This document shows positions 1 through 12,640 of a DNA stretch of 64,000 bases, one piece after another. Both the position numbers and the translations under genes were made by a program. Every line of letters begins with the position of its first letter. Within the stretch, counting starts at the first letter, position 1. Location: assembly GCA_016081115.2 (NCBI GenBank), contig CM071933.1:63440660-63504659 (forward strand), given 5' to 3'. The notes beneath the pieces are model-generated. The model was given only the letters and a program-made list of their open reading frames with translations. It was not told where the DNA came from and ran no database searches. The DNA is from Rehmannia glutinosa (lineage: Eukaryota > Streptophyta > Magnoliopsida > Lamiales > Orobanchaceae).

Positions 1-745
1 AGGATAAAGATCGCCCCGACTCTCACATCTCATTATGGGCACCCCCGTCTGAAAATCCTTTACATAAAACCCAAAAGGATCAAATTCTACTGTCACAGAA
101 TTACCAGAAGTAAATTTGCGAACATAAATAAGATTTTTAACAATTTTGGGAGCATATAGAACATTATTCAGAGACAAATGAGGGTTAGAGGATGACAACG
201 AAGTGTGACCATAACCATGAATTGGAATAATATGACCATTACCCACAATAATACCACGATGATGATTGCTCAAATTAAAATAAGACGAGAGATTACCATT
301 GGAGGATGTCATATGAGAGGTAGCTCCGGTGTCCATGTACCACGAGTGGATTGAGAGACATCGTGTGCATCACGGACTCAATATCTGTTGGAGTATAAGA
401 AGCGGACGGCCCAACTGTAGAACCCACGAAATCTTGTTGAGGTCTTAGGCCAAGAACTCCACGCTGCCGTCCCCTAATTCCCATAGGATGCTGCTGGACC
501 CAACCTTGGGTTGGATATGGGCAAGGTGGAGTGGCCCAGCCTGGCATCCAACCCCAAGGATGGAAATAATTAGGTGCCCACTGTTGCCCATTATATCAGT
601 TCTGTTGCTGCTGCTGTCCGCCATGGCCACCGCCACCGCGGCCCTGGCCTTGACGTCCCCACCTGAGCCACGACCTCCACCGGAGCCAGATTTCTTATTA
701 TTTTTCCGGTTTCTAGCCTGCTTGCGGAAGAGAAGAAGGATGTGA
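1..745 (-). pseudogene. Copia gag-pol fragment (gag tail, protease, pre-integrase)
   Basis: Minus-strand translation gives a Gly/Arg-rich nucleic-acid-binding stretch (about 640-745), a Gln/Pro/Trp-rich linker (400-600), then the aspartic protease start WYMDTGATSHM at 310-342 followed by the beta-rich protease body and GAG-pre-integrase sequence to base 1. The catalytic DTGA is intact. A one-base frameshift near 345-355 separates the linker, which ends in SLNPLV, from the protease frame, so no continuous polyprotein can be made. In the family this protein matures capsid and pol proteins inside virus-like particles. Confidence 0.82.
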
Positions 746-757
746 GAATGCCCTAGA

Positions 758-769
758 GCTCTGATACTA
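758..769 (-). other. Primer binding site (tRNA-iMet type)
   Basis: The minus strand reads TAGTATCAGAGC, one base away from the standard plant Copia primer binding site TGGTATCAGAGC. It lies directly beside the inner edge of the short LTR, as required for priming minus-strand DNA synthesis. Confidence 0.75.
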
Positions 770-947
770 TAATAGAATACTTCCCTCAATGAATTCTCAT
801 CAACACGTTAGAATATATACAATATACATGGCATACATTAAGGCTATATAAGGAAACTAAATATACGCCTAACTAATTTAAGGAAACTAAATATACGCCT
901 AACTAATTACAATAACAAAATATATTCACATATATCTTTAACACAAC
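770..947 (-). repeat. Short Copia LTR with 30-bp tandem duplication
   Basis: LTR of about 178 bp bounded by the primer binding site and by TGTT..., where the outer edge may be 943 or 947. On the minus strand it holds a TATA-like CTTATATAG motif near 842-850. Two copies of a 30-bp unit starting AGGAAACTAAATATACGCCT lie back to back at 851-880 and 881-909, just upstream of that TATA motif in element orientation. Duplicated enhancer-like blocks are common in plant Copia LTRs. Confidence 0.65.
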
Positions 948-2840
948 AAATTCAATGCAGAAAAGATGAAGAAACAATGATGATTAAACACAAATTGACA
1001 GAAGCTCCGCCACCATTGAAAATTGAAAATGATTGCAATATGAAGTTCTACCTGGAAGTGAAAAGCAAAGAAACAGATTGGATGAAGTTTTCTCTGTGCA
1101 TAGATCTAGTTTTGAAATCAGAAAGCCAATACCTTTCTAAATCGAAAGAGACAAGCCTACAAGTAACAATACAACAAAATGCAATAGAGGGGCCAAGCAA
1201 CATATCCGTATAGAGCTCAACAAAGGAAAACATGGGCCAAAATTTCATTGACCACATCGACTATGCAAACCTCATCCGCAAGAATGTAGTCCAAGAAACA
1301 ATTAGGAAATAGCTCTTAGCAAGAGGGAAATTCTTATACGTGGGTACTAAATGTGGTAGATTGGTGGTTGAGTTATCTTGCTTACCCATGAGCTTTATCT
1401 ATATTTAAAAAATAAAAAAAGGTAACATTAACACGTAATAGATAGCTTAACAGGGGAAGGAAATAACGAATTTTGGACGGCGACAATAAAGAAGAAAAGC
1501 GAAGAGAAGGTGTGTGGTCCATAAAGCTTTATTTTTCAATTATGATTTCAAAAAATTTGGAACAAAAAAAAAAAAAAAATTTGCTGATGTTGAACTTGAT
1601 TGTTCTTGTGTACGGATAGTTAAGACTTGTACCTTGCTACCTTTTCATGATTAGCACCTAACATTTGTAGCTTCCTTTGAGTAGTTAACAATATATTGAG
1701 AATTGTTTTTAGCACTATTTTACATGTATTAGGATGAGGGACTGAATTATACGCATTATGATTTGAATAATTAAGTTATAGAATGTGTTGTACTAAATTA
1801 TACATAATGCTTGTGCTGCATACAGTTAAATGCCTGAGGTTTATATATTTATATACATATCATTTTCTCTACCGTGTGCATATGTCTTGTATATTTGGTA
1901 ATCGTCAGACCCTAGTGTAATATGAATAGGGCTGGGTTCAGCTGGTGATGTGAGGGCCTGCGGTCTTAAATGGTTCTCCACTATCCACAATCAAATTCCA
2001 CCGCCAAAAGACGAAGTTCTCAGGATTGAAATGGGTCATAGGTTCGGTATATTCGCAATATGACTACTTCAGGCTTCGCGAGCCCCAGTGTGGAGAGTCA
2101 TGTCGTATTGTGGTGCAATAAGGGGGTAAGTCTTTACGCTACCGAAATAAAGGAGTGATAAGGGAGAACATGGGTCATTTACCGTTAATGAACAGTCCAA
2201 CCGTTAATGTGATACTTGAATTAATTGTGTTATAGATTCATTGAGTGCATGTTGCTAATAAATTAAAAAGATTATTACTTATAACGAATAATTGAACTTT
2301 TCTTAATATTAAACTTTTCTAAAAAATCACACTTCCACACCCCCACCCAATCACCAAGGATTTCTTGTTCCTTACGTTATTCTTCCTAAAAAAATATTAC
2401 AGGGATAATTCAGGTGATGATGAAATAGTTGAGAGGTTTCCTCGATCTAACTAAGTCGTGCCGGCAGCGGGAGTATTCCGTTAGTTGTTGTGGCGACATT
2501 CCTATGTATATATGACGTGTTTGACTGGAGCAATGATTGTAATAGTAGTTTCTCTTGTAGAAGTTTATAGACTTAGCCAGCTTTTCTCGTAGTTATATCT
2601 ATATATACTTTTGGCATGTAATAACTATATGAATATTCCACTATTCTTGTATTAGAAATGGATTTTAGTTATTAAATATTATATTTGTCAGTAATCTAGG
2701 GGTGACAGGTAAAGTTAAATAAATAAAATAAATAAATAAAAAATAGGCTTGTTTCTAGGCGGCCTACCGCATGATTAAATCTTGATAGTTAAAAATACGA
2801 AAGAACAATCGAGAATTGTCTTCACGTACTTACCGCAGGA
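948..2840. other. Unassigned sequence
   Basis: No convincing gene was found. Short ORFs at 977-1213 (plus) and 1048-1257 (minus) overlap each other and have no recognisable domain. A somewhat GC-richer patch at 1920-2200 looks like an old transposon fragment but could not be classified. An AAATAA-type low-complexity run lies at 2716-2745, and a poly-A tract at 1565-1580. Confidence 0.5.
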
Positions 2841-3784
2841 TGTTGGACTCATTTGATCCGAACCTTATATATATATACATATGTATAGGAAAAAACTCTG
2901 GGAACCCTTGTCAAAAGGGGTCCTGTGTAGCGACACCACCCACACCGCCTTTGACTACATCCATTATATGGAACTTTTTGTAATTGAATGATAATTGTGT
3001 CATTTAAACCAATGACCATTGTGAATTCTTAGCACAATAATGCTAGAAAAGTCATGGCATATGACTATTTTTCTTTCTTTTTTTTTTCTCTTCTGGAAAG
3101 CATTTTGCGTCCCATGTGTTTGAACATGCTTTCTTGAATTCTTGTCCTCATGACAGTGGCCTTTCAATTATGATAAGGTAACTCTCACTCTACCCGCTAA
3201 CCTTTCAATTATATCACTCTAATCTTATTACGTGATACTCATTATTCAATGAAAATACAGGAGACTAGAAGAGTAAACTAAATTTAATTCTTTATGATAA
3301 TTTTATAATTTATCAGATTATGAATAACAAACAGTCGCTAAATTTTGTTACATCTTTTTGACAAATATTCAATTTGTGTATTTGTAACTATAATAATTCG
3401 CAAAGAATGCAAAATGGAAGATTCGTAACATTGTTGTTGAATCAGGTTGTCACTTCAAAATTAGAGATAATTAGAGTAACTCTGAAATAAACACATCGAT
3501 CAGTTAGTATTAATAATATGGTTTGTATTTCTATAATCCAATACTAGTTGACAGCTTGAGTATCCTTTTTATTTTTTTCCTTTTGGTAAGAAAAATCAGC
3601 AAATTGTATTTATGGGCTTTAGCTACACTGTAACTTATAACATGTAGGAGTTTATTCTGCAATTTTGATTCTTGACTCAATATTTCAAATAAAGTAATTC
3701 ATGTCGAATATTTGACATAAGTCATTTAAAATAATCCCAAAAATCAAAATTTCTACCACAATAACAGAAAACAATCACCAAACA

Positions 3785-4156
3785 CTACACTAAAGTTGGA
3801 ATTTTTTCGAAGCTGCTAAGGACCTTCAAAGTTGTCCAGGGCTTGACATAAACTGCAGCAAGATAGTTTTGTGAAGCATTGACATCAATGGCAGATATTA
3901 CCAGCGTGTAATATCGACCACCAAGAATCAGGACGGTTCCGTTGATCACACGTTGAAATTTCAAGTCGGTTTTGGCCAATTTATTGTGTTCAACAACCGC
4001 GAAATTTGCGGCTTCTAGAACTTTCGGGTCATCTGGGTCATTGATTGGCTCGATATCGAGCACTTTTCGGTCGCCGGAGGTGGCAGAGACTATGGCGGAA
4101 GCTACAAATAATGAGAGAATTATAATGAAGGATAGGGAGTGAGTTTTGAGAGCCAT
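3785..4156 (-). CDS. Phytocystatin (cysteine proteinase inhibitor), copy A
   Basis: Complete 123-residue ORF. Residues 1 to about 26 form a hydrophobic signal peptide (MALKTHSLSFIIILSLFVAS...), so the product should enter the secretory pathway. The phytocystatin helix signature is present as LEAANFAVVEHNK (about residues 48-60), and the second papain-binding loop has the Pro-Trp pair in VKPW (about 103-106). The first inhibitory loop, QxVxG in active family members, aligns with LILGG: the glycine remains but Gln and Val are replaced. The family inhibits papain-like (C1) proteases. With this loop, activity may be weak or altered. Length and absence of introns fit the one-exon CYS5-like group. 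A TATA box lies about 50 bp upstream. Confidence 0.93.
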   Translation of the reverse strand: MALKTHSLSFIIILSLFVASAIVSATSGDRKVLDIEPINDPDDPKVLEAANFAVVEHNKLAKTDLKFQRVINGTVLILGGRYYTLVISAIDVNASQNYLAAVYVKPWTTLKVLSSFEKIPTLV

Positions 4157-4202
4157 GTGTTCTGTGTTGAGTGTGTGTTGGTGAATTGTGTGTGGGGGTG
4201 AT

Positions 4203-4214
4203 TTTATTTATAGT
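4203..4214 (-). promoter_or_regulatory. TATA box of cystatin copy A
   Basis: The minus strand reads ACTATAAATAAA about 50 bp upstream of the cystatin start codon. The same motif is kept in copy B at 39323-39334, but there it is pushed about 1.1 kb away from the coding region. Confidence 0.7.
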
Positions 4215-4593
4215 GGGTTGGCCATGGTACGTGGGGTAATTAGATTGCTGATGTGTGTGCCATTACTGTAATTTGCTATTAATTAGGTTGGTTTAAGGAG
4301 CATCAAATTCGATGATGTCATCATGATTTTCAATATATGACCAATAAAATATTTACTGGATTTCGTTTTTGATATCTAAATTGGGTAATTGTATTGCTAT
4401 AATCCGATACTGTTTAAGTAAAATAGAATTTGGTTTCTTTTTTAACATACAGAATAATTAGTAAAAGGGCCATGGGCTTTTATTCGTGTGTTTTAAATTT
4501 AAGAAACAAAATTTGCTTTAAGTTAGTGTTGGGGGCAAAAACAATATTCAATAATTTAAATATAGAATTCAATTTATATATGTTTATTTTATA

Positions 4594-7500
4594 CTAGTTA
4601 AAAACACGTGTGTCGCACGTGACCCACATGACATTACTTAAATAATTATATTATTTAATAATTTTATTAATTAATCTTTAAATATTAAAAAGTGATTTAT
4701 AAATAAATAAATATGAATTGAATTTAAATATTACAAGTAGTATTTTATATATTTTTATACTTCTTAGCTTACTTCGTTATTCTCTCTCAGTTCTTTGTTT
4801 AAAGAAATTAAAAAATAATATTACAATATAATATATATGTAAAAAAATATTGTTCCATATATTATTTTAATTCTAGTAACAAATTCTATATTTTATCATA
4901 ACACTTAAACTTAAAGTTTGCAGTCTTCATGTTTCTACTGTCATAGAAATAATAAACATTAACCTAATATATAAGTTATACTATTATTTTCATCGAGAGT
5001 CGGGTATTAAATAAAACTATGAAAAGTGATACTCGAAATTGAGTTTTGAAACTCTAATCAATTGCACACATAATAACTTCACTTAATAAATAATTAAACC
5101 AAATATAATTTTATGATAGAAAAATAAGCTAACAATTTTCACGTGTCGGTCTTTTAGTATTAAATATATTACTAATATGACTTTTTATGTTTCAAACTTA
5201 CTGCAAACACTTAAGGTTTTAAAAGTTGTATAATAAACTAAAAACTAATTTAGTATTTTTAAATTTCATAAAGTTTTAGAAAGATACGTCATGCTATTAG
5301 AGTTTGTATTTGCAATTGAATTTGACTATTTAGGTCAATATTAGAATTTGTATAGTTAGTGAATTTTGTAAGACGTATAGTCAAGAAAATAACAATTATT
5401 CTTAGTATACTAAAACTAATCTACATTTGTTTGAAGAGAATGTACATTTAAAATTGATCGCTTTTAATCTCGTTTATAAAACCATATTATTTATTATAAA
5501 ATATAATTATCAATCCATTTTTAGTGCCATTATTGCGAAAAAGATGGTACATAGTACTTTAATCATTGTTTAAAATTTTTATTGAATTTTTGATCAAATA
5601 AGAAATATAGTTGCCAAAAATTTATATCAAGTTGTAAAAGGCCCCTTAGCTATTCTCTTATGTCTCATTATGCCCAGGAGAATTCATATTACGTAGCACT
5701 AATCATGGTCAGTTCACTATAATTTGTTTTTGTATGGTTTAACACAGTAACTTTGATATATAAATAGTATTTTGAATATTATATTGGCACCTGAATTAAC
5801 ATGTAATTTAAAAAATATTGAACTTTGACATAGATATCAAATATTTCATATTAAATAAGTTTATTTCATTTATTTATTTTAATACAATTTCACATACATA
5901 GTGACTTTCCATTTCTGATTATAGTTTCAATTTTTTCATAATATTTTATTTTGTAAAAATAAGAATAATTTGTACCGAATTTTATAATAATTGTTTTTGT
6001 TCTTGAATCTTTATAAGTCATAAAAGTGTACTTTTGTAATGAACTGATATTTTACCCAAAATATCAAATTATACATATTGTGAAAGTCATTTAATTATGT
6101 TTTTAGAATTTCCAGCGATGACACACACATTTTATTTTAACTATTTACTTTTATTCTTTCAACTTTTTATAATATATTTCATTTGGTTTAATCCTGGACT
6201 AATTATATATATTAAATTAACCTTTAAAATTAATTTGGCCAATCTCAACTCATTAATGTCAAATGTAACCATTTCTTTTAAAATATTATTCTTAGTTTTC
6301 ACTTTAATTTGTTGTTATTATTTAATTTAATTAGTTTGTTATGAATGTTATTAGTATTTGGATTAACATACAATTTAAGTAATATATTAATTTCTCAACA
6401 AATATTAACTTTGTATATGTTAAATGAATTTTTTTTTCATTTGCGTATCACATATGATCTTTTAGACTTAATCCGATTTTAGCTTATGTTTCACTCTTTC
6501 ACATCATTTCATAAAAATTTGATTATTTTGGTATGTGTTTTTATTATAAATATATATCATAATGATATTTTAAACTTATAACTTTTTAAGGGTGTAATTT
6601 TCAAACGACATTCATGTTTTATTATAAATGTCAATTTAATACATATGGATTTTTTTTATTAAGTTTCCCTTATGACTTTTTATACACAATTGTTAATATT
6701 TTTTTGCACTTGATCTTTTATTTTATAGAAAATAAAATAATTAAAAGATTGAAATCATAACATATTCAAAAAAATAATAAATTAGAAAATAAAATTTATT
6801 ATGTAAGATATAAAAATTAAATAAAAGTAATATTAACACATATAGTTAGAATTTAAAAGGTAAACTATTTTGTTGCGACAAACTTGTTTTGGTCCTTATT
6901 CTCTTTTTTCATGTTAATTCATTCCTTTTATTTTATAATTTTAATTTTACTGACATGGCTAATTAAAACAAAATATGTTTGGGATATAAATAAAAATAAC
7001 ATAAGAATCTCTCTTTTTTTCAATATTATATATTTAACAACTATAAATAAAATTAATTTTCAACATTACATATCACTAATTGAGGGAGTTTTCCGACCAT
7101 GGAGGAATTATGTATTTTTTCTACTTTTTATTTAATATAAAAACCACTAAAATATTTTTTATTTTTTTCTTTCTTATCATATCTATTGTATTTTGATATG
7201 TTACTTATAAATTATAATAGACATATTTAATTATTGAAAATTCAAAAGAGTATAGAAATACGCAATTTTTCATCATACTAACCTTTAAACAATTAATTCT
7301 CTTCTATAATGATATATATTTAGAACATATGGTTGACGATTTATTAGAACCAAATTTAATTTGAAAATAATTTTATAAGAAATTTAAAGTATTCTCAGTG
7401 TTATGATTAAAAAAATATATTTTTGGCTTTTTTAAGAAAAAAATGATATAAATGAACATTTTAGAAAAGTTTAAATAAATAACAAAACTATAAGAACACA

Positions 7501-8377
7501 TAAATTCTTAATTCTACACAATGCTGGACTTTATAAGGTTGAAAATTTCTCATGCGAAATCCTTATATATGCTTATGACATATGGCTACAATGTTCTCAA
7601 AATGTAGTTTAATATGAAACTAATATTATTTCAATATTCATAATATTTAAGAGTTATAGATGCAGGAATAATACTTTTTATTCCTTCTTATCATATCGAT
7701 TGTATTTTGATATGTTTCTTATAAATTATTAAAGGCATATTTAATTATTGAAAAAATTCAAAAGAATATAAGAAATACGCAATTTTTCATCATACTAAAC
7801 TTTAAACAATTAAAATTCTCTTCTATAACATTATACGTTTAGAATATGGTTGATGATTTATTGAAACCAAATTTAATTTGAAAATAATTTTATAAGAAAT
7901 TTAAAATATTCTTAGTGATATGATTAAAAAAATATATTTTCGGTTTTTTGAAAGAAAAAAATGGGTATAAATGAACATTTTAAAAAAATTTAAAAAATAA
8001 CAAAACTATAAAAAAAACATAAATTCTAAATTCTACATAGTATGTTAAGTAAATAACAATACTATAAAAACTATAAGGTAGAAAATTTCTCATGTGAAAT
8101 CCTTATATATGCTTATAACATATGGTTAAAAACCTCTCAAAATGTAGTTAAATATGAAACTAATATTATTTCAATATTCATAATATTTTAAGAGTTATAG
8201 ATGAAGGAATAATACTTTGATTTCTAGAATATAAAAGGTTACTTCTCTTGTAATTGAACAAATAGAAGCAAAATAAATATCCAATTATTTAGTTGTCCCT
8301 AATTTTACCATGTCAAATGAATATTTTTGTCAAATAAAAAATTCCAAGAAACATTCACACTTTTAAGATAGTATAGA
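4594..8377 (-). mobile_element. Non-autonomous Helitron (copy A)
   Basis: On the minus strand the element starts TCTATACTATCTTAAAAG at 8377 and ends with a GC-rich hairpin (CACGTG, five-base loop, CACGTG), a short spacer and CTAG at 4594. It is flanked by A and T as expected for Helitron insertion into AT. The 3.8-kb interior is very AT-rich, with no Rep/helicase and no credible gene; small hydrophobic ORFs at 6097-6330 and 6884-7135 are compositional. It contains a tandem duplication of about 530 bp at 7160-8225. Confidence 0.8.
7160..8225. repeat. Tandem duplication of about 530 bp inside the Helitron
   Basis: Two successive units, about 7160-7680 and 7681-8225, share a long ordered series of landmarks: a TATCATAT[C]TATTGTATTTTGATATG start, GCAATTTTTCATCATACTAA, CCAAATTTAATTTGAAAATA, and a closing stretch with AAATCCTTATATATGCTTAT. 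The same pair occurs in copy B (about 44960-46030), so this duplication predates the segmental duplication. Confidence 0.8.
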
Positions 8378-9524
8378 TTAATTGCGCAATGAGCTCTCAA
8401 TAATTAAACCGGCTCAAAAGAGTCTGGGTTTGGCCCATCGACACTTTTGTCCTACGTGGACTGGCCCATAGACCGAATTCTCCTACACGGCCCATAGGGA
8501 CAATCTTTCAGGTATAAAAAGGTTCCTCCTATTATTTGTAATTAAATTAATTTATAATCCTCCTACGCAATTATTATACCGTATTCGTTTACTATTTATT
8601 CTCTCGTTCACCATGCTGACTTGAGCGTCGGAGGGATCTCCCTAGGTAACCCCCTAGGACCCCCAAACGTTTTTGTACGTGTGCAGGTAAGTTCCCAATC
8701 AAAGAATTTTCCAGCTTTCGGAGAAGATGACTTGAAGACTTCCCCTTTGGGAATAGGAAGACCTGAAGACTTCCACTCGAGAGGAGGATTGACATAAGGA
8801 CTTTCCTTTCGAGAAGAGGATTTCGGTCAACCCAGTTGAGTTGGAGTGATCCGCCATAATCCGTAGCATCCTTTTGGTGTCGTCTATGGGAACAACAAAA
8901 GCACATGAACACGACCTCAAGCACATGAAGCCGGATCCCAAGCTGCAGGCCTTATAGCTAGAGACCAACAAGAAGAAAGGCCATCAAGAAGGTGGGAAGC
9001 CAGCTACCTCTCCACCGGAAGGGCATCGCCTCCCCAACATGAAGAAAGGGCATTGCCATCTCCAACCGGAGGTGCTCCGTCCATTGAAGAAATTTACCTG
9101 CCTGTGGGAAGGACGTCACATCCCCCAAGGGAGGGAAGAACATTACCACCGTTGCGCAGAAGAGGGGTTTGCCCCTTGAAGAAGTTCACATGACCCGGGA
9201 AGCCTTCCAGGCTTTGCTGGACGAAGCTGCCCAGGATACTTTGAAGAGTCACCACCCCTGGCTCCGCCCACCATTGAAGACCTGACCTAAAAGGTCAAGG
9301 AAGAAGAAAAGAAGGATGCGATGATAATCGTTAAGAGTCGTCATTAACTGAAGAATCATATGTTGCTGTCTGTAGCTCCCAGTTAGATTAATCACAGGGA
9401 GGGACAAACTTACTACTGCCTTTGCACGACTATTCTCCATTACAATGAAGTATTCAGAGACCATGGCTCATCATTTTCAAGTAAAACAACTAGAAGGAGA
9501 GTTAGTGAAAGACCTCATGAAGTG
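8378..9524 (+). mobile_element. Tat/Ogre-like Gypsy remnant, LTR-PBS-gag part
   Basis: The LTR contains a promoter (GGTATAAAAAGG, about 8511-8522) and the transcribed leader CATGCTGACTTGAGCGTCGG (about 8612-8631), typical of plant Tat-lineage Gypsy elements. TGGTGTCGTCTATGGGA at 8875-8891 is a decayed form of the usual TGGCGCCGTCTGTGGGA primer binding site. Degraded, frame-broken gag-like sequence follows to 9524. There it is split by the Athila insertion, and it resumes at 21216. The 5' edge of the LTR touches the Helitron and cannot be placed exactly. Confidence 0.65.
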
Positions 9525-11138
9525 TGCTACAACTTTAAGGTTGCAAACCCAAGTGCAGGTTGTCTCAAGTAATAAATTTCTCGGGAGTCCGAGATCGATC
9601 CACAGGGAAGTTGATGGAAGTTTACCGGATATTTCTTATTTAAGTGATGAGTAAACAGATTTTTAACTAGTAAGAATATATATTTTTTTTTCAAGAAATT
9701 TAATTAATAGAAATGTTGAGGATTAGGGATTCACTCTTGATTTCGGATAAAGGAATGATTCTATTTTCTTACCTCTTAGATTGCCACTATTGGAATCCAT
9801 ACACAAATAAGGTTCCAATGGGAAGATATTATACATATAAATCATGCAATAAGGTAATCATGTTATATCATCAATTAGAATTTATCTTATAACATCAATA
9901 CTTGTTTATGGGATCAAGTATTTATGTATTCTTTTGTCTACAACAAATCAAGGTATCCACATTAGTAGTCGGTTGAAATAAAACCAGACATTTAACTAAA
10001 TGGAACCAAGTATTTGTTGTGCCAATAGATATACATAAATCAAGAAACACCACAAAACAAAAATGTATAAGCTAAAAACAAATTGATGATACAAACAATG
10101 AAATTTAATATGAATCTACAATCATTCCTTATCCTTCATCAAGAGTTTCACCCCATTTCCTCAACAAAATAAACTTAGAATAACATGAAAAAAAATAGAG
10201 AAAACAAAAGATTGAAGAAAAACTAAAGCAAACATTTTATAAAATACTAGAAATCTTACTATAATTTAAGAAAAACAAGAAAGAAAAAATCTTTTGAACT
10301 TTGTAACTCTAACTTTCTCTACATAAGACTTGCTCTTGGCTAATGCTAATGACCTCTATTTATAGCCAACTAAAAATCAATTTACAATTATTTTATTCTT
10401 TATTTTTATTACAAGTAAGAAAATAAGGAAATCAACACCAACTTTGCCACCTTCTTTGACTGGTCATTTTGTCCATGATATCAGCCATCTTTGCTCAATT
10501 TTCTTCCACAAATCAATTATCACATGATTTGGCTTGAACTTCCAACTGATTTCATTGAATTTGAACAACCATGGGCCAAGATATGGTTGAATAATTGAGA
10601 TGTGGTTGGCATACGGGATTGACTAGTGCAGCAGCCTCTTGGATTTTTTATAAATTCATCCAATACAAATCTGACTTTGGGGTCTTCATCAATGTTGTAG
10701 CTCTATGATTTGTACATACTCAGTAAAAATTTCAGATACAAATACCTTGTATTTTTCGAGTTATGTCCAAAATACCAAACTTGGTCAAGTCTGGAAATTA
10801 AATGAGCACCCTTCAATCCTCATTTTATGATGAATTTTTTTATCCAAGAAAATATCATTCCAAACTTTGATTTTTGGTTTCAATCTCTCTGAAAACTTGT
10901 AAATGAATGTATTGTGAATCCATATCTTCAAGAATCATTCCAAAATCATGTCGGAAATGAAAGCTATGCTCGTTGATCCAAACCTGCACTAAAAATTGCT
11001 TCCAAATACAATTCTATGTTGATTTCCTATTTTATTCCTAACATATTAATAATACTATAAATTCATTTTATTAATAATATTAATAAGGTAAAATAATAAT
11101 ATAAGCCTAAAATAATTATACATTTTTAACGTTCATCA
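9525..11138 (-). repeat. Athila 3' LTR
   Basis: The plus strand starts TGCTACAACTTTAAGG and ends AACGTTCATCA. It matches 19602-21210 almost base for base. The outer edge abuts AAGTG. On its inner side the minus strand reads CTGGTTGGGGTG, a polypurine tract (11139-11150). Confidence 0.95.
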
Positions 11139-11681
11139 CACCCCAACCAGCTTATTACTAGTCCCTAGTAATTAAAGCATAAAATAATACAAAAGAAATT
11201 TGATGAATATAAAGACGTTGATCATTTTTTAAAAAAAAAAAATTTATGAAATAGTCTAACAATCAAAAAGTTTATGGTCAGTCATCATAGATGCTATCAA
11301 GAATAAATATTATAATTTTTTTATATCATTTTTTTAGAGAAGAAATATTGTGTATATATGCACAAAACCACCGTTTCATTTCACAAACCAAAATACATTA
11401 ACTTCAAACTTGATCATGAAAAAGCCTCAACTCCATATCCTCACAAGTTAGTGTTTGTTGTGTAAATTGGCGAGGTGTTCACTCTTGAAGTTGGAAAACA
11501 GTCAAAACTCTCAAGGAAATGGCCAATATGATTTAGGACAAGCATTCAAACTAAAATTGAGCATAAGATAGGTAGTTATAAAATTTGAAACACCTAATTT
11601 TTTCATACCAAATTATGTCTCGAAATTTCATTGGTTTAGAACTGCAAACAAAATGATAATATTTTTTTATATATATTTTTC

Positions 11682-11712
<31 letters not shown>

Positions 11713-12640
11713 TTTTTTTTTCTTTTTTTTTTTTTTTTCTTCTTTTTTTTTTTTTACAACATGACTAACTATGAACAATACTCATCACAAATTATGTAAT
11801 GGAGTATTTTTACAACATGACTAACAATGATAACATAACAATGAAGAATACTCATCACAAATTATGTAATAGAGTATTTTTAACAGAAATTGACAATGTG
11901 GGTGTTAACCAAATCATTTCTCCACATGTAAGGTAGAATATTTAAGTATTTCAAATCACAACATAACCATTTCAAACGACCAATTAAAGTTCGGAATGCT
12001 TGTTTTCTCAAACTCACCACTCATTCACAAAAGATGTGTGAATATTAAAAATAAAATACTTTATCATGATCAAACTTTCAGTTATATGTATCACAACCAA
12101 TCTTTCCACAAAACTTAGAATGTGCACAAAACACTTTCTTTTCTTCCTTTTTTTATGTAGTTTTTTTTTTATTTTTTTCAATTTAATCAAGATAGCATCG
12201 TTGAATTCAACAATAAGACTATTTTCATGTTTTGACAATTCACAATTTTTTTTTAAAAAAAAATTCACAACATGCCATGTTTTGAAAAGGGAATTACTAG
12301 AAAGATAATAAAAATAGGGATGCGTCTCAAGAATATCAAAATGACATTCTTTTACTCGCCATCGTTGTTGTTTTTTATTTTAGTTTTTTTTTTCAAAATC
12401 ACACATTGTAAATTAGGAAAAAAAAATAATATCAATTATCCCTTCCCCCCCAACTTATCTAAAACATTGCCCTCAATGTCAAAAATAAATAGGAAAGTAA
12501 GGTTTAAAAGATATTACCCGATGTATGGCTTTTTGAAATGAAAGTAGAAGAACACAAAGAGTAGTTATACCCGTGAAAGATAAATCTCACAACGCCGAGA
12601 CAAATCCAATTTGCGTTTTTTACTTATCCTCCGACCAAAC
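11139..12640 (-). other. Athila 3' non-coding region, T-rich
   Basis: Between the polypurine tract and the LOG-like pseudogene. It holds long plus-strand poly-T tracts (11670-11755, also around 12160 and 12370), a short direct repeat (CAACATGACTAAC... near 11757 and 11813) and a C-rich motif near 12442. Small ORFs at 12014-12541 on both strands overlap one another and are low complexity. No gene was recognised. Confidence 0.6.

Larger units (their letters stand above)
1..947 (-). mobile_element. Ty1/Copia retrotransposon remnant, 5' part
   Basis: Read on the minus strand, this stretch gives a short LTR (about 770-947), a tRNA-Met-type primer binding site (758-769), then a glycine/arginine-rich gag tail and the protease and pre-integrase part of a Copia polyprotein, running off the window at base 1. 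The LTR is followed almost at once by the end of gag, so most of gag (several hundred codons in related elements) has been lost. The remnant is frameshifted and not functional. Its position at the window edge means the pol half may continue to the left. Confidence 0.85.
2841..8913. repeat. Duplicon A (segmental duplication, cystatin-Helitron block)
   Basis: About 6 kb that recurs in direct orientation at 37151-46629. Both copies begin TGTTGGACTCATTTGATCCG and run collinearly through the cystatin gene, its promoter, a Helitron and the LTR and primer-binding region of a Tat-like Gypsy remnant. Copy A lacks the hAT-like and MULE insertions of copy B and so gives the pre-insertion sequence. It retains about 350 bp (around 3285-3640) missing from copy B. 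The copies are highly similar by eye, with scattered substitutions and small indels. Confidence 0.92.

Noticed and set aside
1920..2200. GC-richer patch as an rRNA or tRNA gene
   Set aside because: No conserved rRNA core or tRNA cloverleaf (no GGTTCGAATCC-type arm with a matching acceptor stem) could be found.
6097..7135. Hydrophobic small ORFs (6097-6330, 6884-7135) as membrane proteins
   Set aside because: They lie in a very AT-rich Helitron interior, their Phe/Ile/Leu content follows from base composition, and the reading frames are not kept in the duplicate copy.
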